This document shows, piece by piece, positions 16,496 to 25,000 of a stretch of 40,802 nt of DNA (position 1 is its first letter; every line of letters starts with the position of its first letter). The translations under genes were made by a program, and so were the position numbers. The stretch is from positions 1 to 40,802 of the forward strand of contig JAUXRI010000135.1 of the NCBI GenBank assembly GCA_030681895.1, given 5' to 3'. The stretch comes from Myxococcales bacterium (GTDB lineage: Bacteria; Myxococcota; Myxococcia; Myxococcales; Myxococcaceae). A model generated the notes under the pieces. The model searched no databases and was not told where the DNA came from. It saw nothing but the letters and a program-made list of their open reading frames with translations.

Positions 16496-17584
16496 TCAGT
16501 CCGGGAAGAGCGTCACGTTCGCCATCAGCTTGTAGAGGTCCTTCATCTCCTGCGTGCTGGTGACGAGGCCGGGGTTCATGCCCACTGGCCCACCGAACTT
16601 GATCTTGAACCACCCCTCGTTGGGCTTGGTTCGCATGTAGTTTCCGAGAGACGTCGTCCCCGCCGGGATTCCCATCTCCTTACCGGTTGCTCCGTGGCAG
16701 GTCTGGCACTTGGCCGCGTAGGCGGTGAGCCCGGCCGCCTCCACGCCACCTTTGCCGAGGTTCGAATACGTCAGGGTCGGGAGGACGACCGTCTTCACGC
16801 CGGCCGGATACTCGTTGTGCACAGGCGCCCCGGCCACCGCGAGATCGTAGAGCGCGTTCGGGTTGATCCACTCTTCCTTCATGAACTTGACGATGTTCCA
16901 GATCTGCGAGGTCGTCAGGTAGCCGGTGTAGTCAGGGTGCCGGCTGTCGAGCGCGGCATTGATCGGCCGCCCCTGCGGGTGAGCGATGAGATCGAACAAC
17001 TCAGTGGGAGTGGACGACGCCGCAGTGCTCCAGAGATTGACGCTGGAGATATCGGGGCGTGCCGCGGTTCCGGTGCTGACCCCCGTGCGGTTGGAATAGG
17101 AGCCCGCGTTGCCGAGACCGTCCCACGCGTGGCAGGTCTTGCAGCGCACGTACTCCGCTCCAGCGGTCAGGGGCGCGCCGGCGTAGCTGTACATGGTGAG
17201 GGCGCCGAGGCCGCCGCCTGCGACCTTGAACCACTCGGAGTAGGCCGAGCCGCCCGTGATGCCGTTCGCGGCGGTGTACTCGGCAGGCACGATGCCCGGC
17301 CAGCTGACGCCAGCGTCACCGGTCGCGCCAGCAGGCCCTGTCGCGCCAGCAGGTCCTGCTGCGCCTGCAGGTCCTGTCGCGCCAGCAGGTCCTGTCGCGC
17401 CTGCGGGTCCTGTCGCGCCTGCGGGTCCCGTCGCGCCGGCGGGTCCCGTCGCGCCGGCGGATCCTGTCGCGCCGGCGGGTCCTGTCGCGCCAGCAGGTCC
17501 TGCTGGGCCAGCAGGTCCCTGACCTGCCTCACCACAGCCAAACAGCACCACGACACATGCGCTCAAAAGGGAGTTTCTGTTCAA
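16496..17584 (-). CDS. diheme c-type cytochrome lipoprotein with collagen-like stalk
   Basis: A 362-residue predicted lipoprotein. The signal ends in VLFGC, making Cys17 the likely lipid site. Residues 23-92 are about 23 uninterrupted Gly-X-Y triplets, mostly GPA-GAT, a collagen-like stalk. Then comes a domain of about 260 residues with two heme-binding motifs, CKTCH and CQTCH, so a diheme cytochrome c of the type seen in periplasmic electron carriers and oxidase or photosystem donors. The second half has [13 protein letters not shown] and [13 protein letters not shown] helices. The start is TTG with GGAGAG upstream; no in-frame ATG is near. It is followed by terminator copy A. Inference: an electron carrier held away from the membrane by a trimeric stalk. 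Confidence 0.85.
   Translation of the reverse strand: MNRNSLLSACVVVLFGCGEAGQGPAGPAGPAGATGPAGATGSAGATGPAGATGPAGATGPAGATGPAGATGPAGAAGPAGATGPAGATGDAGVSWPGIVPAEYTAANGITGGSAYSEWFKVAGGGLGALTMYSYAGAPLTAGAEYVRCKTCHAWDGLGNAGSYSNRTGVSTGTAARPDISSVNLWSTAASSTPTELFDLIAHPQGRPINAALDSRHPDYTGYLTTSQIWNIVKFMKEEWINPNALYDLAVAGAPVHNEYPAGVKTVVLPTLTYSNLGKGGVEAAGLTAYAAKCQTCHGATGKEMGIPAGTTSLGNYMRTKPNEGWFKIKFGGPVGMNPGLVTSTQEMKDLYKLMANVTLFPD
17309..17518 (-). repeat. 18-bp coding repeat (collagen-like GPA-GAT units)
   Basis: In-frame 18-base repeats encoding Gly-Pro-Ala-Gly-Ala-Thr inside the cytochrome gene. The repeat is nearly perfect at DNA level, which suggests recent expansion and a stalk whose length may vary between strains. 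This is a coding repeat, not a CRISPR array. Confidence 0.9.
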
Positions 17585-17659
17585 GGCCGCTCTCCGAGGA
17601 CGACGAGTGGAACCACGAGAAACCTGCTATCAGCCATTCAGATTCCGTGGCCACCTCAG

Positions 17660-17677
17660 ATTAGGAACAATTCTAAT
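17660..17677. promoter_or_regulatory. AT-rich inverted repeat upstream of the cytochrome gene
   Basis: ATTAG and CTAAT arms flank 8 bases in a small AT-rich island about 75 bases upstream of the cytochrome start. AT-rich islands are rare here, so it may be part of a promoter or an operator. No convincing -35/-10 pair was found with it. The rest of the 283-base gap 17585-17867 holds only the second terminator (17814-17862). Confidence 0.3.
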
Positions 17678-17813
17678 GCTCGAAGTACGCGTCTGGGCTC
17701 GAGCGTCGTCGCGAGACGAGCGCTGCCGAGGAGAAGTGCGGAGAGAGAGGGCGCACGCTCCGCGGAGCAGCGCCGCTTCGAGTGGGCACCGGACGAACAG
17801 TCGACGGCCACTC

Positions 17814-17862
17814 AAAAACAAAGGCCCTGACTCCGTTGGCTTTCGCCTCGAGAATCAGGGCC
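17814..17862 (-). terminator. structured intrinsic terminator of tRNA-Pro, copy B
   Basis: On the minus strand an 8-bp stem (GGCCCTGA/TCAGGGCC pairing) encloses the same 24-base loop as copy A with GGC-GAAA-GCC inside, and is followed by TTTGTTTTT. It starts 5 bases after the CCA end of tRNA-Pro. Only one base of the 40-base core differs from copy A, 1.4 kb away. Confidence 0.85.
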
Positions 17863-17867
17863 CTCAA

Positions 17868-17944
<77 letters not shown>

Positions 17945-17976
17945 GAAACTGCTGAAGCATTCGGTGAGACGCGCGC

Positions 17977-18005
17977 CTTCTGCCAGTCTGACTCGTGACC
18001 GTCAA
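17977..18005 (-). promoter_or_regulatory. likely tRNA-Pro promoter
   Basis: On the minus strand TTGACG (18000-18005) is followed after 17 bases by CAGAAG (17977-17982). The -35 is strong, the -10 weak (three of six). Position fits a start about 25-30 bases upstream of the tRNA. It sits just after the ihfA stop. Confidence 0.45.
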
Positions 18006-18027
18006 GCAAGCATCGCGAACGACGATC

Positions 18028-18381
18028 TCATTCGTCGTCTTCTTCGAGCTCGGCGTCGGGGTTGTCGTCGAGATCTTCCGCCGAGATCTCTCCTTCAGGC
18101 ACGAAGCCGTCGTTCAAGTCGGCCTTGAGCCCCGTCGATGGAACGAACACCACCACGCGTCGCGCGGTGATCTCGATGGGCTGGCCCGACTGCGGGTTGC
18201 GTCCCGGGCGGGAGCGCTTGAAGCGGGGCTGGAAGATCCCGAAGCCGACGATCTTCACCTTGTCGCCGCGCTCGAGCGTCTCCTTCACCGTGTCGAAGAC
18301 CATCTCGACCAGCTCCGCCGAGTCCTTCTTCGAGAAGCCCACCCGTTCGTAGACGTTCTCGATGATGTCCGCCTTGGTCAT
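18028..18381 (-). CDS. ihfA: integration host factor alpha-type DNA-bending protein with acidic tail
   Basis: A 117-residue HU/IHF-family protein that bends [32 protein letters not shown] aligns with IHF alpha, and the DNA-inserting arm carries [22 protein letters not shown] with the conserved proline. The last 25 or so residues are strongly acidic ([10 protein letters not shown] at the end), beyond the usual IHF length; the tail may tune DNA binding. An open frame runs upstream to 18492, but family alignment puts the start at 18381. It lies downstream of pheT on the same strand, as in many proteobacteria; the pheT-ihfA gap is about 130 bases. Confidence 0.92.
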   Translation of the reverse strand: MTKADIIENVYERVGFSKKDSAELVEMVFDTVKETLERGDKVKIVGFGIFQPRFKRSRPGRNPQSGQPIEITARRVVVFVPSTGLKADLNDGFVPEGEISAEDLDDNPDAELEEDDE

Positions 18382-18510
18382 GGGCTGAATCGTACTCGCG
18401 ACCACAGGGGTGTCAACATGCCGACTTTGCTGAACTTTCTGCCACCCTGCGTCAGAGGCCCCAAAACCGCGGCAAATCGGGCCCTGGAGCACGCGGCGAA
18501 GCCCACGAAA

Positions 18511-20922
18511 TCAGGTGCGAAGTGCTCCGCCGAGGCGTCTGGTGACCTCTGCCACGATCCTCTCGTGCGCTTCGGTGACCTCGCCGTCGGTGAGCGTGCG
18601 TTCGGGCGATCGGTACCGCAACGCGTAGGCGACGTTCTTCCGTCCGGCGCCGACCTGGTGGCCTGAGTACACGTCGAACACCTGAGCGTCTTCGACGAGC
18701 GGCTGGCCGATCTCGAGGATCACCGCGCGCACCGACTCGCTGTGCATCTCGGCCGGCACGACGACCGCGAGATCGCGCAGCACCGCCGGGAACTTCGAGA
18801 GCGGCTTCGCCTGCGGAATCAGCTGCGCGACCGACTGGAGCGCCTCGACGTCGAGCTGGAACAACACGATGCCCGCCGGAGCGTCGAGCTTCTTCATCAC
18901 GCGCGGGTGGAGCTCTCCGATCGTTCCGAGCACCTTGTCACCCTTGCGCAGCACGGTGGCCGAACGCGGGTGGTACCAGGGCGACTCGAACGTCTCGGCC
19001 GTCACGCCTTCGATGTGGAGCGCCTTGAGCGTCGCCTCGACGATCGCGCGCGCGTCGAAGTAGTCGGCCTCGGAGTCCTTCGCCGTCCACGTGCGCTGGC
19101 CATGACGAAGGCCCCACACGACGCCGGCGACCTCGAGCGTCTCCTTCGCGACCGGCACCGCGCCCTGCCCGCCCGACTGCTCGGGACGGTACGAACGCGC
19201 CCACTCGTAGAACCGCACGCCCTGCGTCTGATGCCGCGAGGCCCGGCTGACGTTCTGCACGAGCGACGGGAACAGCGTGGTGCGCATCACCGACTGCTCG
19301 ACCGAGAGCGGATTGCCCACGGCGATCGCGTCCTTCTCAGCGCTGAACGCCGCGAGCTCGGCCGGAGAGACGAACGAGTAGTTCACCACCTCGTCGACGC
19401 CCTGCCCTGCCATCGCGGCGCGGATGAGCCGCTCAACACGCAGCGCGGGACGCTCGGGCTCGAGCTCGGACAACCCACGCGGGAGCGCTTCGGGGATCGC
19501 GTCGAAGCCACGCACGCGCGCGATCTCTTCGATCAGATCCTCTTCGATGCTCACGTCGACGCGCACCGACGGCACTTCGAACGTGGCCGTCACGTCGTCT
19601 CCCGAGAGCTTCTTGAAGCCGAGGCTGGAGAGAATCCGGTGGCAATCGGCAGCAGGCACGACGACGCCGAGCAGGTCAGCGACCTTCTGCGTGCGCAGCG
19701 CCACCTGACGGTTCGGCTTCGGCGCGGGGAAGATGTCGACGCGGCCTTTGAGCACCGTGCCGCCACCCAGCTCGGCGATCAGCGCGGCAGTTCGATCGAG
19801 CACCTCGGGCACCACGTTCACATCCGTGCCGCGCTCGAAGCGATGCGACGACTCGGTGTGGAGCGCGTGACGCTTCGACGACCGCCGCACCGTGGTGGGC
19901 TGGAAGGTCGCGCACTCCAACAGCACGCGCGTGGTCTTCTCGGTCACTTCACTCGACGCGCCGCCCATCACACCGGCGAGCACCAACGGCGTATCGCGAT
20001 CACAGATGAGCAGATCGTCAGCGTGGAGCGGACGCTCCTTGCCATCGAGCGTGGTGAGCTTCTCGCCACCCTTCGCCGTGCGGACGACGATCTGCGCGCC
20101 ACCGATGCGATCGAGATCGAACGCGTGCAGCGGCTGGCCGTACTCGAGCAACACGTAGTTCGTGATGTCGACGAGGTTGTTGATGCCGCGCATGCCGGCC
20201 GCCTTGAGGCGGTCCTGCATCCACTGCGGAGACGGCTTCACCGTCACGCCCTCGATCACCCGCGCCGCGTATCGCCAGCAGCGCTCGGCGTCGTCGATAC
20301 GAATCGTCACCTTCGTCGAGGCCTCGGTGGACGACTCCGTCAGCTTCGCTTCGGGCTTCTGGAGCGGAACGTTGAACAGCGTCGCGACTTCACGCGCGAT
20401 GCCGAGATGTGAGAGCGCGTCGGCGCGGTTCGGCGTGACGTTGACCGTGAAGACCACGTCATCGAGGCCCAGCGCTTCGGCGATGGGCTGGCCGAGCTTC
20501 GCGTTGGCGTCGAGGATCAACAGGCCCGCGGAGTCTTCGGTGATCCCGAGCTCCTTCGAGCTGCAGAGCATGCCGGAGCTGTCGACGCCGCGAAGCGCCG
20601 CCTGCTTGATCTCCGTCCCGTTCGGCAACTTCGTGCCCACCGTGGCGAGCGGCACCTTGTCGCCAACCTTGTAGTTCTTCGCGCCGCAGACGACCTGCAG
20701 CTGCGCGCCTCCACCGAAGTCGATCTTCGTCACCGACAGCTTGTCCGCGTTCGGGTGTTTGTCGCTGGCGACGATCTGCGCCACCACCACGCCCCTGAGC
20801 GCCTCGGCGGGCCGCTCGATGCCTTCGATCTCCAACCCGGCCATCGTGAGCCGGCTGGCGAGTTCATCGACCGACGCAGGAAGCGCGACGTAGTCCTTGA
20901 GCCACTTGAGCGAGATGCGCAT
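18511..20922 (-). CDS. pheT: phenylalanine-tRNA ligase beta subunit
   Basis: The beta subunit of the alpha2-beta2 enzyme that charges tRNA-Phe; it carries tRNA binding and editing. The 803-residue protein has the N-terminal MRISLKWLKDYV, the OB-fold tRNA-binding region around residues 40-150 (KHPNADKLSVTKID), the B3/B4 editing region, the B5 segment, a catalytic-like core, and the C-terminal anticodon-binding domain with FPAVLRDLAVVVP from about residue 710. Length is normal for the family. It follows pheS by 13 bases. Confidence 0.98.
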   Translation of the reverse strand: MRISLKWLKDYVALPASVDELASRLTMAGLEIEGIERPAEALRGVVVAQIVASDKHPNADKLSVTKIDFGGGAQLQVVCGAKNYKVGDKVPLATVGTKLPNGTEIKQAALRGVDSSGMLCSSKELGITEDSAGLLILDANAKLGQPIAEALGLDDVVFTVNVTPNRADALSHLGIAREVATLFNVPLQKPEAKLTESSTEASTKVTIRIDDAERCWRYAARVIEGVTVKPSPQWMQDRLKAAGMRGINNLVDITNYVLLEYGQPLHAFDLDRIGGAQIVVRTAKGGEKLTTLDGKERPLHADDLLICDRDTPLVLAGVMGGASSEVTEKTTRVLLECATFQPTTVRRSSKRHALHTESSHRFERGTDVNVVPEVLDRTAALIAELGGGTVLKGRVDIFPAPKPNRQVALRTQKVADLLGVVVPAADCHRILSSLGFKKLSGDDVTATFEVPSVRVDVSIEEDLIEEIARVRGFDAIPEALPRGLSELEPERPALRVERLIRAAMAGQGVDEVVNYSFVSPAELAAFSAEKDAIAVGNPLSVEQSVMRTTLFPSLVQNVSRASRHQTQGVRFYEWARSYRPEQSGGQGAVPVAKETLEVAGVVWGLRHGQRTWTAKDSEADYFDARAIVEATLKALHIEGVTAETFESPWYHPRSATVLRKGDKVLGTIGELHPRVMKKLDAPAGIVLFQLDVEALQSVAQLIPQAKPLSKFPAVLRDLAVVVPAEMHSESVRAVILEIGQPLVEDAQVFDVYSGHQVGAGRKNVAYALRYRSPERTLTDGEVTEAHERIVAEVTRRLGGALRT

Positions 20923-20935
20923 GTCGTGTGCCTTT

Positions 20936-21988
20936 TCAGAACTGCGCGAGGAAGCGCGCGTCGTTCTCGAACATCGTGCGGAGATCGTCGATGCCGTACC
21001 GGAGCATCGCCAGTCGCTCCACGCCCATTCCGAACGCGAAGCCGGTCACCTTCGAGGCGTCGTACTTGGCGCTCTTGAAGACGTTGGGGTGCACCATTCC
21101 GCTCCCCAACACCTCGAGCCAGCCGGTCTGCTTACACACACGGCAGCCCTTGCCGCTGCAGAACACGCACGACACGTCGACCTCGGCCGAAGGCTCGGTG
21201 AACGGAAAGAAGCTCGGCCGGAAGCGCGTCTTCGTCGACGCTCCGAAGAAGGCCGTCGCGAACGCCGCGAGCGTGCCCTTGAGCTCCGCGAACGTGACCT
21301 TCTCGTCGACGAGCAGACCTTCGACCTGGTGGAACATCGGCGTGTGCGTCTGATCGCTGTCCTTGCGGTACACGCGGCCCGGCATCACGCCTCGCAGCGG
21401 CGGCTTGTGCGCAAGCATGGTGCGGATCTGCACGGGTGACGTGTGCGTGCGCAGCACCACCGGCCCCACGCCCTTCGGGAGCCACGGCGCGTCGACGTAG
21501 AACGTGTCCTGCATGTCGCGCGCGGGGTGATCGGCCGGCACGTTGAGCGCTTCGAAGTTGTACCAGTCGAGCTCGATCTCAGGCCCGGCGTAGACCTCGA
21601 AGCCGAGCCGCGAGAACACGCGCACGATGTCTTCGAGCGTCTGTGAGACAGGGTGACGACGGCCGAACGCCGCAGCGCGACCCGGGAGCGTGATGTCGAG
21701 CTTCTGGCCTTTGAGCTCCTGCTCGAGGGCGGCGTCTTCCAGCCGACTCTGCGCGTCGCTCAGCAGGCCTTCGACCTCGCCCTTCACCTTGTTGGCGATC
21801 TCACCGACGGCCTTGCGCTCCTCGGGCGCCAACTTGCCCATGGAGCCGAGCACCGCCGACAGCTCGCCCTTCTTGCCCAGGAAGCGGCCTTTGAGCGCCT
21901 CGAGATCCTGCGCGGTCTGGGCCTTCGAGATCTCGGTGCGCGCAGCTTCGGCCAGGGCCTTCAAGCGGTCTTGCATGACGTCGGGCAT
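20936..21988 (-). CDS. pheS: phenylalanine-tRNA ligase alpha subunit
   Basis: The catalytic subunit, 350 residues. An N-terminal coiled coil (residues about 1-80) is followed by the class II core with GRRHPVSQTLEDIVRVFSRL and HTSPVQIRTML, then motif 2 (VYRKDSDQTHTPMFHQVEG) and motif 3 (GMGVERLAMLRYGIDDLR). It lies 41 bases downstream of a giant lipoprotein gene on the same strand. In many bacteria rplT would precede pheS; here rplT is 6.8 kb upstream. No clear promoter is seen in the 41-base gap. Confidence 0.98.
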   Translation of the reverse strand: MPDVMQDRLKALAEAARTEISKAQTAQDLEALKGRFLGKKGELSAVLGSMGKLAPEERKAVGEIANKVKGEVEGLLSDAQSRLEDAALEQELKGQKLDITLPGRAAAFGRRHPVSQTLEDIVRVFSRLGFEVYAGPEIELDWYNFEALNVPADHPARDMQDTFYVDAPWLPKGVGPVVLRTHTSPVQIRTMLAHKPPLRGVMPGRVYRKDSDQTHTPMFHQVEGLLVDEKVTFAELKGTLAAFATAFFGASTKTRFRPSFFPFTEPSAEVDVSCVFCSGKGCRVCKQTGWLEVLGSGMVHPNVFKSAKYDASKVTGFAFGMGVERLAMLRYGIDDLRTMFENDARFLAQF

Positions 21989-22029
21989 TACCCGAAACGA
22001 CGGCCCGCCTCTACGTCACTGACGCCCCG

Positions 22030-25000
22030 TCAGCCGCCGCGCCCACCATTCAAGGAGTGGATCAAGGTGCCGTTCACCGCAGCGCCGAGGATTCGGGTGA
22101 TGCTCCCGGCCGACGCGGGCGTGCAGCTCAGGACGCGCTGAATCGAGTGGGCCTGGCTGGTGGGGTACCCCGTCCACGTGAGGCCGTCGTCGGTGGAGCG
22201 GAAGATCTGATCCGTTCCCGCGGCCAGGAACACGGTGCCGCCGTTGATGTTCTCGACGCTCGCGATGGAGGAGTTGGTGAGCACCCGCGTCCACGTGGTG
22301 CCGTTGTCGGTCGACCGATAGATCCCGTAGAGAATGAGGTTGCTCGTCACGGCAGCGATCAAGACCCCGGGCTTCGCGACGACGTCGCTGATGTTGATGG
22401 TGGTCGGCGATGAAGGGGCCGTCGCGCTCGAGAAGTCGAGCTGCGTGACCGTCGTGGTGCCCAGGCTGGTGTCACGGTCGATTCGGTAGGCGATGCCGCC
22501 GAAGCCTCCGACGATCGTGCGTTCGATGGCGCCGTCCGTCCACAACGCGACGGAAGAGAGGGTGGCCGTCGTCGCCGGCGTGAGGGCCTGAACCGTCCAG
22601 TTGGAGCCGTTCCACACGTCGACCGTGCCGTTGCTGCCGACCGCGACGCAGCGGCTGGCCGTCGTGCAGCGAATCGCGTTGAAGCCGTTCGTCGTGTTCG
22701 AGGTCATCTGCGTGAACGTGGGCGCGGCGGTGTTCGCGTTGAGCGACCGGTAAATGCGCCCCGTCCCCCCGCTCGCCGTGCCGACGATGAAGAGCTCTGA
22801 CGCGGTCGTCATCGCCGCGCCCGTCATCTGATTGAACGGCGGCGTGATCGACGTCCACACCGGGTTGAGCGTGTCGGGCGAGCGGTACAGCGCGTTGTTG
22901 AAGCTCACCGCGTACGCCGACGAGCACGTGCGCGAGGTGGCGAGCTCGCTGAACGCGGTCAGGTTGGCGCCGTTGATCGGGGTGTAGACGCCGCTGCCGG
23001 CCGGCGCCGTGAACACGTTGCCGCTGTTGCCGACGACCGCCGCTTGCGACGAGACGAGGCTCGAGGCGAACCCGTAGAACAGGCCAGTCGTCGTCGACGG
23101 CCCGGTGGGGAGCGCATCGGAAGTCAACGTGGTGCCGTTGAGCCGCCAGAGCGTCGCCGCTGCGCCTGTGCCAGCGGCGACCCTGACGACGGCGGCCGAC
23201 TCTGCGTGGAGCGCCGTGATGGGCGAGTTGAGCGCAGGAGTCGTGATCAGCTGGCTGAACGTCGCGCCCGAGTCGGTCGACCGGAGCAACGACGTCATTC
23301 CGCTCCAGCTCCCGCCGACGCCCACGATGAAGTTCGTGGTGCCAGGCACGTGGACGACCTCAGTGAAGTTCGTGCCCGCGCCGGTGTAGCCAGCCGGCAC
23401 CGTGGCCGGCGCCCAGGTCGCTCCAAAGTCGGTGGAGCGGATGATCGTGCCGCCCGCGCCAACGGCGACCACGACGTTGGTGCACGTGATGCAGAACGCC
23501 ACGCCGTTGAGGTTCTGGCTGGTCCCCGACGCCACCGGGTTGAACGTCGGCGGCACCAGCGCGCCTGTGGGGAGCGGACGCACCGAACGCAAGATGAGCC
23601 CGCCCGCACCAACGGCAACTCGGAACCGATCGGTCGCGTTCGCGCCTGCGTACACGACGTCGTTCAGATCTCTCGGGTCGGCGTTCACGACAGTGCGGAA
23701 CTCGACGCCTTGTGAGCTCCACGCCAGGTGACCTCCGACGCCAGCCGCGAAGATGAAGTCGTTGTCGCTCGCGAGCGCGTTGATCTGTCGGTCAGTCATC
23801 ATGTCGACGCGCGTGAAGGCGCCCACCCCGAGGGTGCTGTTTCGCCATGAACCTCCGTTGGGCCCGGCCATGAAGAGCGCTGTCACCCCACCCGGGCCCC
23901 TGGCCGCAGCGGTGAGCCGATCAGGAGTCCTGAACGTCGACTGGTACGGGAAGTGCGGGGTTCCGACTGATTCGCCGGGCGCCTGGCCCTGTTGGCCCAC
24001 GCCGTCGAGCGCCGACACCACGAGGTAGTGCGTCAGCTCATTCGCGAGCGGCACCACGAACGACGTCGCGTTGCCGGGCACGGTGATGGCCGGGTGATAC
24101 GGACCGCCCGACGTCGTCGACGACCAGATCAGGTAGCTCGCGATGCCCGTTCCGTCGGGGCCGTCGGAGGCGGCAGTCCACGTCAGGGTGATCGAACGGT
24201 GGCCCGCGACGACGCCCGTGATGGTCGGCGGCGTCGGCGGCACCGTGTCGAACAGAATCGTATCGGAGCCGACCGCCGAGACGTTGCCCGCGCCGTCACG
24301 AAGGTAGACGTCGATGGCCCGGTCTCCTTGCGCGAGGAGCACGACGTCGAACGGCGAGGACCAGGCGCTGAAGCACCCGTCGGTCGGGCCGGGAGCGGTC
24401 GCGATGGGATCTGCGGCGCGTCGTTGCCGAACACAGCGCGCTGCGATTCCCGACGTCGTCGCCGTCGGAGCCACGGACTCCGCGGGGGTCACCACCACGT
24501 TGACCGTCGCGTCGGGGGTCGTCGCGAGGAAGAAGTCGATGACGACGGTCGGCGCAGCTGGCGCCACCGTATCGAGCAGCACCGTCGTCGCGATCGCGTT
24601 GCTCGGGTTCCCCGCCGCGTCGAACACCCGCGCCGTGACGTTCTTCACACCGTCACCGACCGAGACCGGGAACGCGCCGAGGTTGGTGGCGAAGGGAGCA
24701 AACGTCGTCACCACGGCCACGTCGTTCGTCACTCTCGTACTGGCGAGGCCTGAGCCGACATCGGTGGCCGCGACCGTCGCGCCGGTGACCGACACGGTGC
24801 GCGTGAAGGCCGGCGGCGTGAACGCGGTGAGCACCGGCACGATCGTGTCGATGGTGATCGAGTCGGGCACGACCGTCGACGAGTTCCCCGCCGCGTCGAT
24901 CACCCTGATGTACGCGGTCTTCAGGCCTTCCGGAGGGCTGAACGTGATGGTCGGCGAGGTGGAGTACGGAATGCACGTCGTCGGAGGGTTGAGCTCTCCG

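Noticed and set aside
17823..17862. The repeated hairpin as an integron attC site
   Set aside because: It lacks the GTTRRRY/RYYYAAC ends and has T-runs placed as in terminators; no integrase is present.
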